64,000 nt of DNA, from assembly GCA_024235255.1 (NCBI GenBank), contig JACKMT010000004.1:186001-250000 (forward strand), given 5' to 3'. The notes beneath the pieces were generated by a model. The model was not told the origin of the DNA. It saw only the letters and a list, made by a program, of their open reading frames with translations, and did not search any database. The translations under genes were made by a program, and so were the position numbers. Origin of the DNA: Chromatiaceae bacterium (GTDB lineage Bacteria > Pseudomonadota > Gammaproteobacteria > Chromatiales > Chromatiaceae). This document shows, one piece after another, positions 1 through 7,545 of the stretch; the stretch's first letter is position 1, and every line of letters begins with the position of its first letter.

Positions 1-561
1 GAGACGCTCTACCGCCGAGGCAACTTTAACGGCACCTTCGATCAGGTGATCTGCGATGCGCTGCGCAGCGTCAACGATGCGCAGATATCGCTCTCCCCCG
101 GATTCCGCTGGGGTACCAGCGTGCTGCCCGGACAAGCCATCACCATGGACAATGTGATGGACCAGACCTGCATCACCTACCCGGAGACCTATCGCCGGGA
201 AATGAAAGGATCCGAAATCAAGGCGATTTTGGAAGATGTCAGCGACAACCTGTTTAATGCCGACCCCTACTTCCAGCAGGGCGGCGACATGGTGCGGGTC
301 GGTGGACTCGACTATGTCTGCGAACCGAATAAAACGATTGGCAAGCGCATCAGCAGCATGACGCTGGACGACGGCACTCCGGTTGACGCCGACAAGAGCT
401 ATACCGTCGCCGGCTGGGCAACGGTCGGCTCACAGTCACCCGGGCGGCCGATTTGGGATGTGGTCGCCGAATACCTGCGCGATAAAAAGCAGATCAGGAT
501 CGAGAAACTGAATACCCCCAAGCTGGTTGGCGTAGAGGGTAATCCGGGCATAGCCGGTTAA
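1..561 (+). CDS. soxB: SoxB thiosulfohydrolase, C-terminal part (5' end outside window)
   Basis: The frame is open from base 1 and ends at a TAA, giving about 186 C-terminal residues. They match the 5'-nucleotidase-type C-terminal domain of SoxB, the di-manganese periplasmic enzyme that hydrolyses the sulfate group from the SoxY-bound thiosulfate intermediate. Recognisable stretches are FRWGTSVLPGQAITMDNV, a YPETYRREMKGSEIK segment and the GGDMVRVGGLDY region that lines the substrate cleft in this superfamily. The first in-frame ATG (base 46) is internal and is not the real start. A strong terminator follows, so soxB is the last gene of its unit. It points to a sulfur-oxidising host. Confidence 0.93.
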   Translation, partial: ETLYRRGNFNGTFDQVICDALRSVNDAQISLSPGFRWGTSVLPGQAITMDNVMDQTCITYPETYRREMKGSEIKAILEDVSDNLFNADPYFQQGGDMVRVGGLDYVCEPNKTIGKRISSMTLDDGTPVDADKSYTVAGWATVGSQSPGRPIWDVVAEYLRDKKQIRIEKLNTPKLVGVEGNPGIAG

Positions 562-595
562 ACAAACCGGCAGACGAAGCCTGTCCTCCTCATTT

Positions 596-620
596 AGGCG
601 CCGCCCGGCGCCTTTTTTTT
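596..620 (+). terminator. Rho-independent terminator after soxB
   Basis: A GC-rich stem (AGGCGCC at 596-602, GGCGCCT at 607-613) with a 4-base loop is followed by an unbroken T-run at 613-620. It lies 35 bases after the soxB stop codon and separates soxB from the tRNA operon. Confidence 0.92.
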
Positions 621-721
621 GCAGAGGTGCGCCAAACCCGAATTGTCAGGAATGCGTCTGGTATTCCGTATCCCGGTGAAATTTCCGGGCCGAATGGAAT
701 CCATTTTTCCCTGTGTTCGCA

Positions 722-750
722 TTGACTCGGGGACTCTGCCTGCGTATTAT
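722..750 (+). promoter_or_regulatory. Sigma70 promoter of the tRNA operon
   Basis: TTGACT at 722-727 and TATTAT at 745-750 are separated by 17 bases, which is the optimal spacing. The predicted start, near 757, lies about 30 bases before tRNA-Pro. There is no competing gene start nearby, so this is the likely promoter for all four tRNAs. Confidence 0.7.
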
Positions 751-786
751 TCCTGGCTCTTCGCCGCTGGTTTGGATTCATGCGAT

Positions 787-863
787 CGGGGTATAGCGCA
801 GCCTGGTAGCGCGCCTGCTTTGGGAGCAGGATGTCGGGAGTTCGAATCTCTCTACCCCGACCA
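787..863 (+). tRNA. tRNA-Pro (anticodon TGG)
   Basis: A complete 77-nt cloverleaf with encoded CCA. The acceptor CGGGGTA pairs with TACCCCG, the anticodon stem CCTGC/GCAGG carries the loop TTTGGGA (anticodon TGG), and the T-arm has TTCGAAT. First tRNA of a four-gene operon. Confidence 0.97.
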
Positions 864-879
864 ATAAGTGACTCTTCAC

Positions 880-956
880 GCGCCCGTAGCTCATTTGGAT
901 AGAGCATCGGCCTTCTAAGCCGAGGGTAGCAGGTTCGAGTCCTGCCGGGCGTACCA
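880..956 (+). tRNA. tRNA-Arg (anticodon TCT)
   Basis: A 77-nt tRNA with encoded CCA. The acceptor GCGCCCG pairs with CGGGCGT, the anticodon loop CTTCTAA reads TCT (AGA codons), and the T-arm has GTTCGAGTC. It lies 16 bases after tRNA-Pro. Confidence 0.97.
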
Positions 957-979
957 AATTGGTAGTGAAAAAATTTAAT

Positions 980-1057
980 GGTGGGCGTAGCTCAGCTGGT
1001 TAGAGTCCCGGATTGTGATTCCGGTTGTCGTGGGTTCGAATCCCATCGCCCACCCCA
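980..1057 (+). tRNA. tRNA-His (anticodon GTG)
   Basis: A 78-nt gene that includes the extra 5' G (G-1 at 980) opposite C73, the identity element of bacterial tRNA-His. The acceptor is GTGGGCG/CGCCCAC, the anticodon loop carries GTG, and the CCA at 1055-1057 is encoded. Confidence 0.97.
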
Positions 1058-1069
1058 TTATTCAAGTGC

Positions 1070-1145
1070 GGGCCATTAGCTCAGCTGGTAGAGCAGTGGA
1101 CTCTTAATCCATTGGTCGAAGGTTCGAATCCTTCATGGCCCACCA
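1070..1145 (+). tRNA. tRNA-Lys (anticodon CTT)
   Basis: A 76-nt tRNA with encoded CCA. The acceptor is GGGCCAT/ATGGCCC and the anticodon loop CTCTTAA reads CTT (AAG). The body is otherwise very close to the E. coli tRNA-Lys(UUU) layout. The 22 bases that span its 3' end recur 181 bases downstream, as described in the repeat entry. Confidence 0.97.
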
Positions 1146-1329
1146 ATTCATCAAAAAAATGGGAACCCGGACAAACAAAATCCGGTTTTCCATCAGCACG
1201 ATTCGAACCTTCGACGTTTCAAATCAAGCGGGTTCGACAGCCGAGTTGAGCGAGGCTGAACATGGGAGCGAAGCGACCATGGCCCGGAGGGCGAGGCGTA
1301 GCCGAGTAATCCTTCATGGCCCACCAATT
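1127..1329 (+). repeat. Duplicated tRNA-Lys 3' end (rtT-like repeat or att-type scar)
   Basis: A perfect 22-base direct repeat joins 1127-1148 (T-arm 3' half, acceptor 3' strand, CCA and AATT of tRNA-Lys) with 1308-1329. The spacing is exactly 181 bases. The 160 bases between carry no tRNA body and no convincing ORF. They do contain several short hairpins: 1161-1171 against 1181-1191, and a CATGG...CCATGG pair near 1260-1292. Two readings fit. One is a tRNA-3'-end repeat unit like the 178-bp rtT units of the E. coli tyrT operon, which also end in about 19 bases of the tRNA. The other is an attL/attR-type scar of an element that integrated into the tRNA gene. Confidence 0.8.
1200..1215 (-). 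repeat. Inverted copy of the tRNA-Lys T-arm
   Basis: The 16 bases GATTCGAACCTTCGAC are the exact reverse complement of 1115-1130, which is the variable-loop/T-arm segment of tRNA-Lys. They lie 55 bases past the CCA, inside the 181-base repeat unit. A read-through transcript could pair this segment with the T-arm. Confidence 0.8.
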
Positions 1330-1653
1330 AATTAATATAAAACAAATAGATAAATAAATTATCTATCTCTCTATATCATACCGCCGAGGTGACGCAGCTA
1401 CAGTACCGTGCGTTATCCTCAATTCTCTGTTGTGCGCCGCTGCTCAAGATTGAGCACAATTTCCGGCAAGTGTCCGGTGACATCCGTTTGTTCAAGTTCG
1501 CTATCGTGCTTTTATGTGTTCCAGCAATACAGGGTTACCAATGGGTAATAGGTACATGTGTCTGCAGTGGGATGCAGTTTGCACAAGGCACTCATCTAAC
1601 AACTGACGAGAAAACTGCCTAACACCGGAAATACCGCCTTTGATACCGGCTGT
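1330..1653. other. AT-rich then unassigned intergenic stretch
   Basis: The first 50 bases are strongly AT-rich (runs of AATTAATT, ATAAATAAATTATC), unlike the flanking genes. The rest holds a 77-codon open frame (1389-1622, plus strand) with a hydrophobic middle but no ribosome binding site or family resemblance that I recognise. I see no RNA gene or clear terminator here. Together with the tRNA repeat, it may be the remains of an inserted element. Confidence 0.4.
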
Positions 1654-2748
1654 TCAGTACTGATACATGGAGTGAAAAAAGCGGTGGCCATCAAATCTGA
1701 ATATCACGCCGTTCTGCAAAATCGCTTCGACCGTCAAGCCGTTGTCCTGCCTCCCCCCTTCCCAGATCTTTTCTCCGTTGAGTCGGATGAAGCGACCATC
1801 CGCTGCTTTTGAAAAGGACAAAACGCTGATTTTCCTGGGCGGCAGTCGATCCCGAACCCCCGCAGGCAGCGCCTGCGCAGGCCCGGGGAGATCTTTTCGG
1901 GCAACGACGACATCCCGACCCGCCGATTCAGGCGCCGAAACGTCTTCACGCCCGGTGCCCTCCCTACCACTCCATGTCTGCTTCGGAGACTCCGGTTTCA
2001 ACATCACCGGCGGAAACGCCGTTTGCCTGGCTTTCGCCTGGTCCGTTTCGCTCGGATAATTAAGCTCCGGAGTCTCTTCTTCCCGCTTGGGGCGGCGCGC
2101 GCTCTCTTCCGATAGACCCGATTTCGCAACCGCAGCCGGTCCGGGCCTCGTCATCTGCTCTTCCGGTCCGGGTATTCGAGAAGACGGTTTGCCGGAACCG
2201 CTCTCCGGTTGATATGGGGCCGGTATCTGATCGTCCGCTGCTTCGGTTGCCGCGGCAGAGACGCGCTTGGCATTGTCGGGAGATGGCAGACCGGCAGAGA
2301 TGGGCTTTGCCGGTTCGGGTATTCTGGAAAATGGTTTGCCGGAATCGGTTTCCGGCTGATATCGGACCGCCTGCTCATTGTCCGCTGCTCCGGTTGCTGC
2401 AGCAGAGACGGTCTTGGTATTGTCGATAGATGGCTGAACAACAGGGATGACCTTTTGCGCATGCGCCGATGGAGCCCGGTCGGGCACGCCAACTCCGGCT
2501 GCCGGTTGATCCTCGGCTTTGGGAGGTAGTTCGCTCAACGATACCGGCTGGTTTTCAACCGAGGGGAGAGAAAAGATCAGGGAAAGCGCAATCGCCGAGA
2601 CAAGCAGCAGGACGGGGATCGACAGTAACCACAGCGATCTGGATTTCCTCCCTGTCGGCCCGGGCAAAGGCGCAAACATCGGGTCGGGTATTGTTCCGAG
2701 TTCACGCTCTTGCTGGGACTTTTTAAGGGCTTCAAGGATATAGGACAT
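1654..2748 (-). CDS. gspB: GspB/ExeB-like general secretion protein B
   Basis: 364 aa. The start MSYILEALKKSQQERELG is the signature of GspB/ExeB-type proteins. It is followed by one membrane helix (about residues 36-58), a long Pro/Ser/Ala-rich periplasmic linker, and a C-terminal T2SSB domain (ISVLSFSKAADGRFIRLNGE through VIFRFDGHRFFHSMY). ExeB works with ExeA to help the type II secretin assemble across the peptidoglycan. The linker contains two tandem copies of a roughly 40-aa unit spaced 49 codons apart (DNA 2171 and 2318). It begins 7 bases after the end of gspA on the same strand, so the two are co-transcribed. No other Gsp genes are in the window. Confidence 0.85.
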   Translation of the reverse strand: MSYILEALKKSQQERELGTIPDPMFAPLPGPTGRKSRSLWLLSIPVLLLVSAIALSLIFSLPSVENQPVSLSELPPKAEDQPAAGVGVPDRAPSAHAQKVIPVVQPSIDNTKTVSAAATGAADNEQAVRYQPETDSGKPFSRIPEPAKPISAGLPSPDNAKRVSAAATEAADDQIPAPYQPESGSGKPSSRIPGPEEQMTRPGPAAVAKSGLSEESARRPKREEETPELNYPSETDQAKARQTAFPPVMLKPESPKQTWSGREGTGREDVSAPESAGRDVVVARKDLPGPAQALPAGVRDRLPPRKISVLSFSKAADGRFIRLNGEKIWEGGRQDNGLTVEAILQNGVIFRFDGHRFFHSMYQY

Positions 2749-2755
2749 GGCGTTA

Positions 2756-4477
2756 TCAGCGGGTCTGCTCCAGGCGGGGAATATCGGGTGATCCGCCCAC
2801 TGTGTTCAGTTCGATGATCGTCTCCGGACCGGCAAGTCCGTCAGCTTCCAACCCCCGCTGGCGTTGAAAACGCAGCACCGACTCACGCAGTACGTCATCG
2901 AAACGGTCCACAAAGGTACTTTTCATCGCCGCGCCGGTATGGCGGGAGAGGGTTTTGTACAGCCAATGAACTTCGGCTCCGGTCGAGCCGGGTCCGATGA
3001 GAATATCGCCGCCGGGAGGTGTTTTCCAAAGAAACAGAAAGCGCCCCTGCCAACGGGGGGTTATCGTGAGGAGAGGAATCACGGTGCTGGCTCCGCCCCT
3101 GCTCAGCTGTGCGTATTGCGGCCCGAGCCCAGTGACCAGCGCATAGCTGCTACCTTGTTTATCTTCCAGTTCTATCAGCACTGGCCGGTTATAACGTCCG
3201 ATTTTTTTCCAGCCGCCCATGCTTTTGCGGCAGCGCAGACCCCGGGTGAGTGCATAGCTGCATGGATCTTCCAGGCTACCCGGCTCCTTTGGCTCCAGCC
3301 CCCAAAGCGCCAACAGCTCTTTCATTCCGGTCAGCTCGCTCATCGACATGCTCTCGAGATCGGGCTGTTTTGCCGGTTCCGCCGTTATCACCGGGTCGAC
3401 ACTGTCTTCCGGTGCCCCGTCGACCATATCGCTCTCCTCTGCGGCCGCAGGAGCTTCCTCACTTTTACCTGATTCGGCAGGCGGCGGGACTGTTTCGATC
3501 CGCTGTTCAGAAACAGCCGTTTCGGGCAGGACTGTTGTCGCTGCTGCCGGCAATACCGTATCATCGGGTACCGTACTCTCCTTCCAGCTGTACAGCAGAA
3601 CCCCGCCGCCAACTAACAGAAACAGTAGAACCGTCCCAGTCAACGGCTTGTTGAAATTGGCTCTAGAGCGCTTTTCCATCAGCTCTCCGGCCGCCTTGTT
3701 CACTATGCGCCGATTGACTACCGGTCTGCGCGTTGCGTATGCACCCAGCAGGGCTCTGTCGCAAAGAATATTTATTATCCGGGGTATACCGCCTGACAAC
3801 TTATGCACGCGCTTTAATGCGCCGCCCGTGAATAACGCCCGTTCAACACCTGCAACCGCCAGCCGATGGGCGACATAGTCCGATGTTTCACGCCGGGAAA
3901 GGGGCAGCAGGTGATAGCGGGCGGTGATCCGTTGGGAGATCTGCCGCAGTTCTCTGGTAGCAAGCTGATCACGCAATTCCGGCTGTCCTACCAGAAAGAT
4001 CTGCAACAGTTTGTGAGTATGGGTTTCCAGATTGGTCAGCAGGCGGATCTGCTCCAGTACATCCGGGCCGAGATTCTGAGCCTCGTCAATCAGAAGCACA
4101 GGCCGCCGGATCCGTGCATGCGCTTCCAACAGATACCGGTTGAGCTTTGCCATCAATTCACGCGGCGATTCGGTAGCGATGGAGACCGGGATGCCGAACT
4201 CCTCGCAAATGGCATATAGAAGATCCGGAACGGTACGCGGCGGGTTGAGTATCAGTGCCACATCCACCGCTTGCGGCAACTGTTCCAGAAAGGTACGGCA
4301 TACGGTGGTTTTTCCGGTGCCGACCTCTCCGGTCAACAGCACGAACCCGCCACCTTCACCGGCGCCGTAGAGCAGATGGGCAAGCGCCTCACGGTGATCC
4401 TCGCTGAGGTAGAGGAAGCGCGGATCGGGTGTGATGGAGAAAGCAGGTTCTTTCAGTCCGAAATATTTCGTGTACAT
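2756..4477 (-). CDS. gspA: GspA/ExeA-like AAA+ ATPase with peptidoglycan-binding domain
   Basis: 573 aa from ATG 4477; an in-frame GTG at 4489 is an alternative. The start MYTKYFGLKEPAFSITPDP is diagnostic of the ExeA family. The AAA+ domain has Walker A GEVGTGKTT and Walker B LLIDEAQN. After it come a membrane helix (LLFLLVGGGVLLYSW), an acidic Pro/Glu-rich linker, and a C-terminal peptidoglycan-binding domain (VLRFQRQRGLEADGLAGP). In Aeromonas, ExeA multimerises on the cell wall with ExeB to let the secretin form. Some homologues serve pili or exopolysaccharide export instead, so the precise partner here is open. Confidence 0.88.
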   Translation of the reverse strand: MYTKYFGLKEPAFSITPDPRFLYLSEDHREALAHLLYGAGEGGGFVLLTGEVGTGKTTVCRTFLEQLPQAVDVALILNPPRTVPDLLYAICEEFGIPVSIATESPRELMAKLNRYLLEAHARIRRPVLLIDEAQNLGPDVLEQIRLLTNLETHTHKLLQIFLVGQPELRDQLATRELRQISQRITARYHLLPLSRRETSDYVAHRLAVAGVERALFTGGALKRVHKLSGGIPRIINILCDRALLGAYATRRPVVNRRIVNKAAGELMEKRSRANFNKPLTGTVLLFLLVGGGVLLYSWKESTVPDDTVLPAAATTVLPETAVSEQRIETVPPPAESGKSEEAPAAAEESDMVDGAPEDSVDPVITAEPAKQPDLESMSMSELTGMKELLALWGLEPKEPGSLEDPCSYALTRGLRCRKSMGGWKKIGRYNRPVLIELEDKQGSSYALVTGLGPQYAQLSRGGASTVIPLLTITPRWQGRFLFLWKTPPGGDILIGPGSTGAEVHWLYKTLSRHTGAAMKSTFVDRFDDVLRESVLRFQRQRGLEADGLAGPETIIELNTVGGSPDIPRLEQTR

Positions 4478-4827
4478 TGAGAATCGCACTCTACCTGATC
4501 AAGCGGGCTCCGGCCCGTCCTCAACCCAGGCGAAAAGGAATGCCGGAGAGCCAATCCCGACGATAACAAGATTGAAATCCGGCATACAACTCTTTCTGCA
4601 TGCAGTTTACTCGATGGTCGAGAGTATCGCTGCCATAACCTCCTTTGGCAGGGGAGCATGCAATTGGAAGAGCTCGATCAGTTGGTGCGCCAAGCCTGGG
4701 AAGTGTTCGTCTCAATCTGCCGCTTAACAGGTTTTTCCTGTCGACGGTGTTGAGGAAGCGAATAGCAGTGTGGGCAGCCCAAAAGAGAGAGCCTGATTTT
4801 GCCGATGCACAGTGCGCCCGCTGCATT
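4478..4827. other. Intergenic region upstream of gspA, no supported gene
   Basis: About 350 bases between gspA and the lytic transglycosylase, both on the minus strand. Several open frames cross it in different phases, but none looks like a known protein. A 31-codon frame on the plus strand at 4657-4752 has an AGGGGAG motif just upstream and encodes MQLEELDQLVRQAWEVF; I regard it as unproven. The region should contain the gspAB promoter, which I could not place convincingly. Confidence 0.4.
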
Positions 4828-6861
4828 TCACGATGCCGGTGCTGTCTCTGCAGGTTGGGTGACAACGCAGTGCTCGAGATCGGCGCTGCCGCCGTCCGCG
4901 AAGCCCTGATAATGAGACAAAAGCTTGCGCTCTGCCGGGCCCGGCTTTAATCCGCCGCTCTTGCGCAGGAACCGCTTGGCACCCGCCGGCCCGGCGTTGT
5001 AGACGGCGTAGCTGGCCCAGGCCAGATAGTCGGGGTTGCCGGTCTGTTTGGCCACATCCAGACCGGGTCCCTCGAGGTAACGCAGCAGGATCTGAGCGCC
5101 TGCTCGGGCGTTGTAAGCGACTTCCCACTTCAATCGCTCGACATCGTACAGACCCCGCCACACCCGCAGGTTGACCTGCATCATACCCACCGCCCCGGCG
5201 CTCGAAACCAGGTAGGCGGTCTTGCCATCCGTACGTTTGAACTGGCGCCAGCAGCTTTCAACCAGGGCAGTGGCGGGCAACAGGTTGAGAAAGACCGAGT
5301 TGTGTGCCTCGTCAAGGCTGCCTGTGGCCAGCTCCTGTTGGCCGATCGCCTGCAGCAGTTCGGCAATCTGTACCGTATAGTTCGTCAGATCGTCCCGCCT
5401 GGGCAGCCGGCGTCCGAGGGCGCGCTGCAGCTCGGTAACCCGGTCAGGGACGGCCGTTGCCGATTCCGCGGTGGGGACCAGGAGATCCAGCAGCCGTGCC
5501 CAGAACGGCAGGTGCAACGCGGAGTTGTCGGGAGTGTCCGGCATATCCGCTTCGTCTCCCGGTGTGGGGGGCACCTCATTGGCGGGTGGTTCACAATCGA
5601 TTTCGTAGGTCTCTTCGCAATCGATTGCGTCCGACTCTTCGATGAGCTCTTCGGGTGGCACCGGCGGTGGCTCTGGCGGCAATCCAAACAGTTCACGCAG
5701 TGCCGGGTCGACAGCGTAGCCATAGTCCAGGCTGGGTTCTGCTCCAGCAGGCGCTAGTTCGTGCAGCGCTGTGCGCAGCCCGTCGCGCGAAATCCACAGC
5801 GCCAGCTGCGGCAAGGCGGCGTCCAGTGCCAGTAGCGTGTCGCCGGCATTGAGAAAGGTGGCGTAGCGCAGCAGGCGCGCATAAGTGATTGTGCCGGGGT
5901 CAACGGCCAACAACAGTTTCCGTAGCCGTTCCCAGTCCGAGACGAACAGGCTGCGCACCGGCTCTTCCTCGAATGGCCCGTAGTCAGTCAGGATATCCAC
6001 CAGCCGATAGCGGCTCTCCAGCAGCAGGGCCAGCAACTGCTGGCGCAGCACCGGGTCGGTGATCTCCCCGCCGAGCAGCTTCACCACGGCCACGATGAAG
6101 GCGTCGAGGCGTTCGAGCTGCAACTGTGTCAGCTCGGTGCCGGCAAGGCCGGCTGCGTCGGCCTGCCCGGGTGGCAACAAGCCATCAGCGAACCCCTCAG
6201 GCAGGGTCAGCTGTGCCTCGACTAAAACTCCCCGCCGGTCCACTCGCGGCCGGCCGAGACGCAGACTTGCCAATACCGACTGCAACTCGGCCTGATCCCC
6301 CGGCTCGACCACCTTCGAGAGCAGCTCAGCGATCTGCTCCCTTGGTGCCCCCAGGTCGAAGCCGAACAGCTCGGCGCGCCGGTTGATGAAAGGCCGGATC
6401 AGGCCCCCGATCAGGTTTAACAGGGTTGCCGGCTTACCCTGAGCGTCACGCAGCTCGGTGCTGCCCAAGCGGAAGCGCAGTTGCCATTCCGCATCGATGT
6501 ACGGCTCGAGCAGTACATCTACGTCACCCTGCCAATTGATCGGTTTGATGCAAAAGCCGAACAGTGACACGCCGAGACGTGCCTCGCCGCGACTCACCAG
6601 ATACAGCTTGTCGTCGCGCAGCTCCAGCCGTGAACTTTCGATGCGCAGCCGGCGGCAGGTTCCATCGACGAATTCGGCCGGACCTTCGTCTGCGCGCGGC
6701 TGCCAGGCGAGGTCACCAAGCAGTGCGTAGGGAATGGTCAGGGAGAACTTCAGCTCGGTATCCGCCGGCGTACCGGATACCGCAGCCGGCCACAGCAATA
6801 CCAGCACTCCGAGCAGAGACCACCCGGCCGCATGCGGTACCCTCGCCAGCACCGCAAACAT
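4828..6861 (-). CDS. Large periplasmic lytic transglycosylase (SLT domain)
   Basis: 677 aa from ATG 6861. This start gives a normal signal peptide (WSLLGVLVLLWPAAVSG) and a 4-base gap from sixA, whereas the longer frame would run into sixA. About 430 residues of unrecognised sequence come first. An acidic linker with repeated DCEETYEIDCEPP-like segments follows, then a C-terminal soluble-lytic-transglycosylase fold. The catalytic glutamate is E535 in LVESCWRQF, followed by the SSAGAVGMMQV and YAVYNAGP motifs of the family. It should cleave the MurNAc-GlcNAc bond to form anhydro-muropeptides. Most family members lack such a long N-terminal region. Confidence 0.85.
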   Translation of the reverse strand: MFAVLARVPHAAGWSLLGVLVLLWPAAVSGTPADTELKFSLTIPYALLGDLAWQPRADEGPAEFVDGTCRRLRIESSRLELRDDKLYLVSRGEARLGVSLFGFCIKPINWQGDVDVLLEPYIDAEWQLRFRLGSTELRDAQGKPATLLNLIGGLIRPFINRRAELFGFDLGAPREQIAELLSKVVEPGDQAELQSVLASLRLGRPRVDRRGVLVEAQLTLPEGFADGLLPPGQADAAGLAGTELTQLQLERLDAFIVAVVKLLGGEITDPVLRQQLLALLLESRYRLVDILTDYGPFEEEPVRSLFVSDWERLRKLLLAVDPGTITYARLLRYATFLNAGDTLLALDAALPQLALWISRDGLRTALHELAPAGAEPSLDYGYAVDPALRELFGLPPEPPPVPPEELIEESDAIDCEETYEIDCEPPANEVPPTPGDEADMPDTPDNSALHLPFWARLLDLLVPTAESATAVPDRVTELQRALGRRLPRRDDLTNYTVQIAELLQAIGQQELATGSLDEAHNSVFLNLLPATALVESCWRQFKRTDGKTAYLVSSAGAVGMMQVNLRVWRGLYDVERLKWEVAYNARAGAQILLRYLEGPGLDVAKQTGNPDYLAWASYAVYNAGPAGAKRFLRKSGGLKPGPAERKLLSHYQGFADGGSADLEHCVVTQPAETAPAS

Positions 6862-6865
6862 CAGC

Positions 6866-7360
6866 TCAGGGGTGTGACCGGCTACCGCTCGATGCTTCTC
6901 CCAGCAATTCGGGACGAAGCATCCACTCAAGTATCCAGCTCCCATCTTCCTGCCGCTGCAGACAGACTACGCTACCGGGCTTATAAGCGACCGTTACACG
7001 GGCATTGTTACCGGTGGTAAGCCAAGTCACCAGTCGGGCCATGAAGGGAAGATGGCCAGCCACCAGGGTGTCCGCTTGAAAATCGGTCAACTTCTCTGCG
7101 AAGGATGCTACATCGTCATTTGGGTTTAAACCCGCCACGCTATCCGGTTGCTCTCCGGCTAGAATCGCCGCCGCCAGCACCTGCGCTGTCTGTTCTGCGC
7201 GGCGCTTGCCGCTGTGCAGCACGCGACTGACGTGGACTCCACACCGTTTCAAAAACTCTGCCATCTTGACCATGTCATCCAGCCCACGCTCACTGAGCGG
7301 CCGAGCCGGGTCGACCTCTTTTGCTACGGCTTCGCCATGTTGCACCAGATAGAGCCTCAT
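6866..7360 (-). CDS. sixA: Phosphohistidine phosphatase SixA
   Basis: 164 aa. The N-terminus MRLYLVQHGEAVAKEVDPARPLSERG carries the catalytic QHG histidine, as in SixA. The second conserved histidine is in LVAGHLPFMARLV. SixA removes phosphate from histidine in phosphotransfer proteins (ArcB HPt, PTS-Ntr in E. coli). The ATG has GGCAGGAGT just upstream. It is the first gene of a pair with the lytic transglycosylase, 4 bases apart. The functional link between them is not obvious. Confidence 0.9.
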   Translation of the reverse strand: MRLYLVQHGEAVAKEVDPARPLSERGLDDMVKMAEFLKRCGVHVSRVLHSGKRRAEQTAQVLAAAILAGEQPDSVAGLNPNDDVASFAEKLTDFQADTLVAGHLPFMARLVTWLTTGNNARVTVAYKPGSVVCLQRQEDGSWILEWMLRPELLGEASSGSRSHP

Positions 7361-7473
7361 ACTCCTGCCTCCTTGGAAATTCCCAATGAAATCAGTACTG
7401 CCCCATAAACTTACTCTTCGTTATGCTGGCGGATGCCGGAATCCAATAACATTAGGACATTGTTACGCTCTGG

Positions 7474-7493
7474 ATCCCGGCATTCACCGGGAT
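7474..7493. repeat. Small palindromic intergenic repeat
   Basis: ATCCCGG and CCGGGAT flank a 6-base loop. The surrounding motif TGGATCCCGGC...CCGGGATGGCGGGA has the look of the short dispersed repeats common between genes in gammaproteobacteria. It lies between sixA and the aldo/keto reductase gene. Whether it is present elsewhere cannot be judged from one window. Confidence 0.45.
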
Positions 7494-7545
7494 GGCGGGA
7501 ATAATTTTTCCAAGTAAGCGCCATTCGGAACTAACACATTAATAA

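Noticed and set aside
1389..1622. 77-codon plus-strand frame after the tRNA operon
   Set aside because: No ribosome site, no domain, and composition that looks random; not called as a gene.
4657..4752. 31-codon plus-strand frame with an AGGGGAG motif upstream
   Set aside because: Too short to judge by codon use, no recognised family, and it lies opposite to the local minus-strand transcription. Kept only as a remark in the gap entry.
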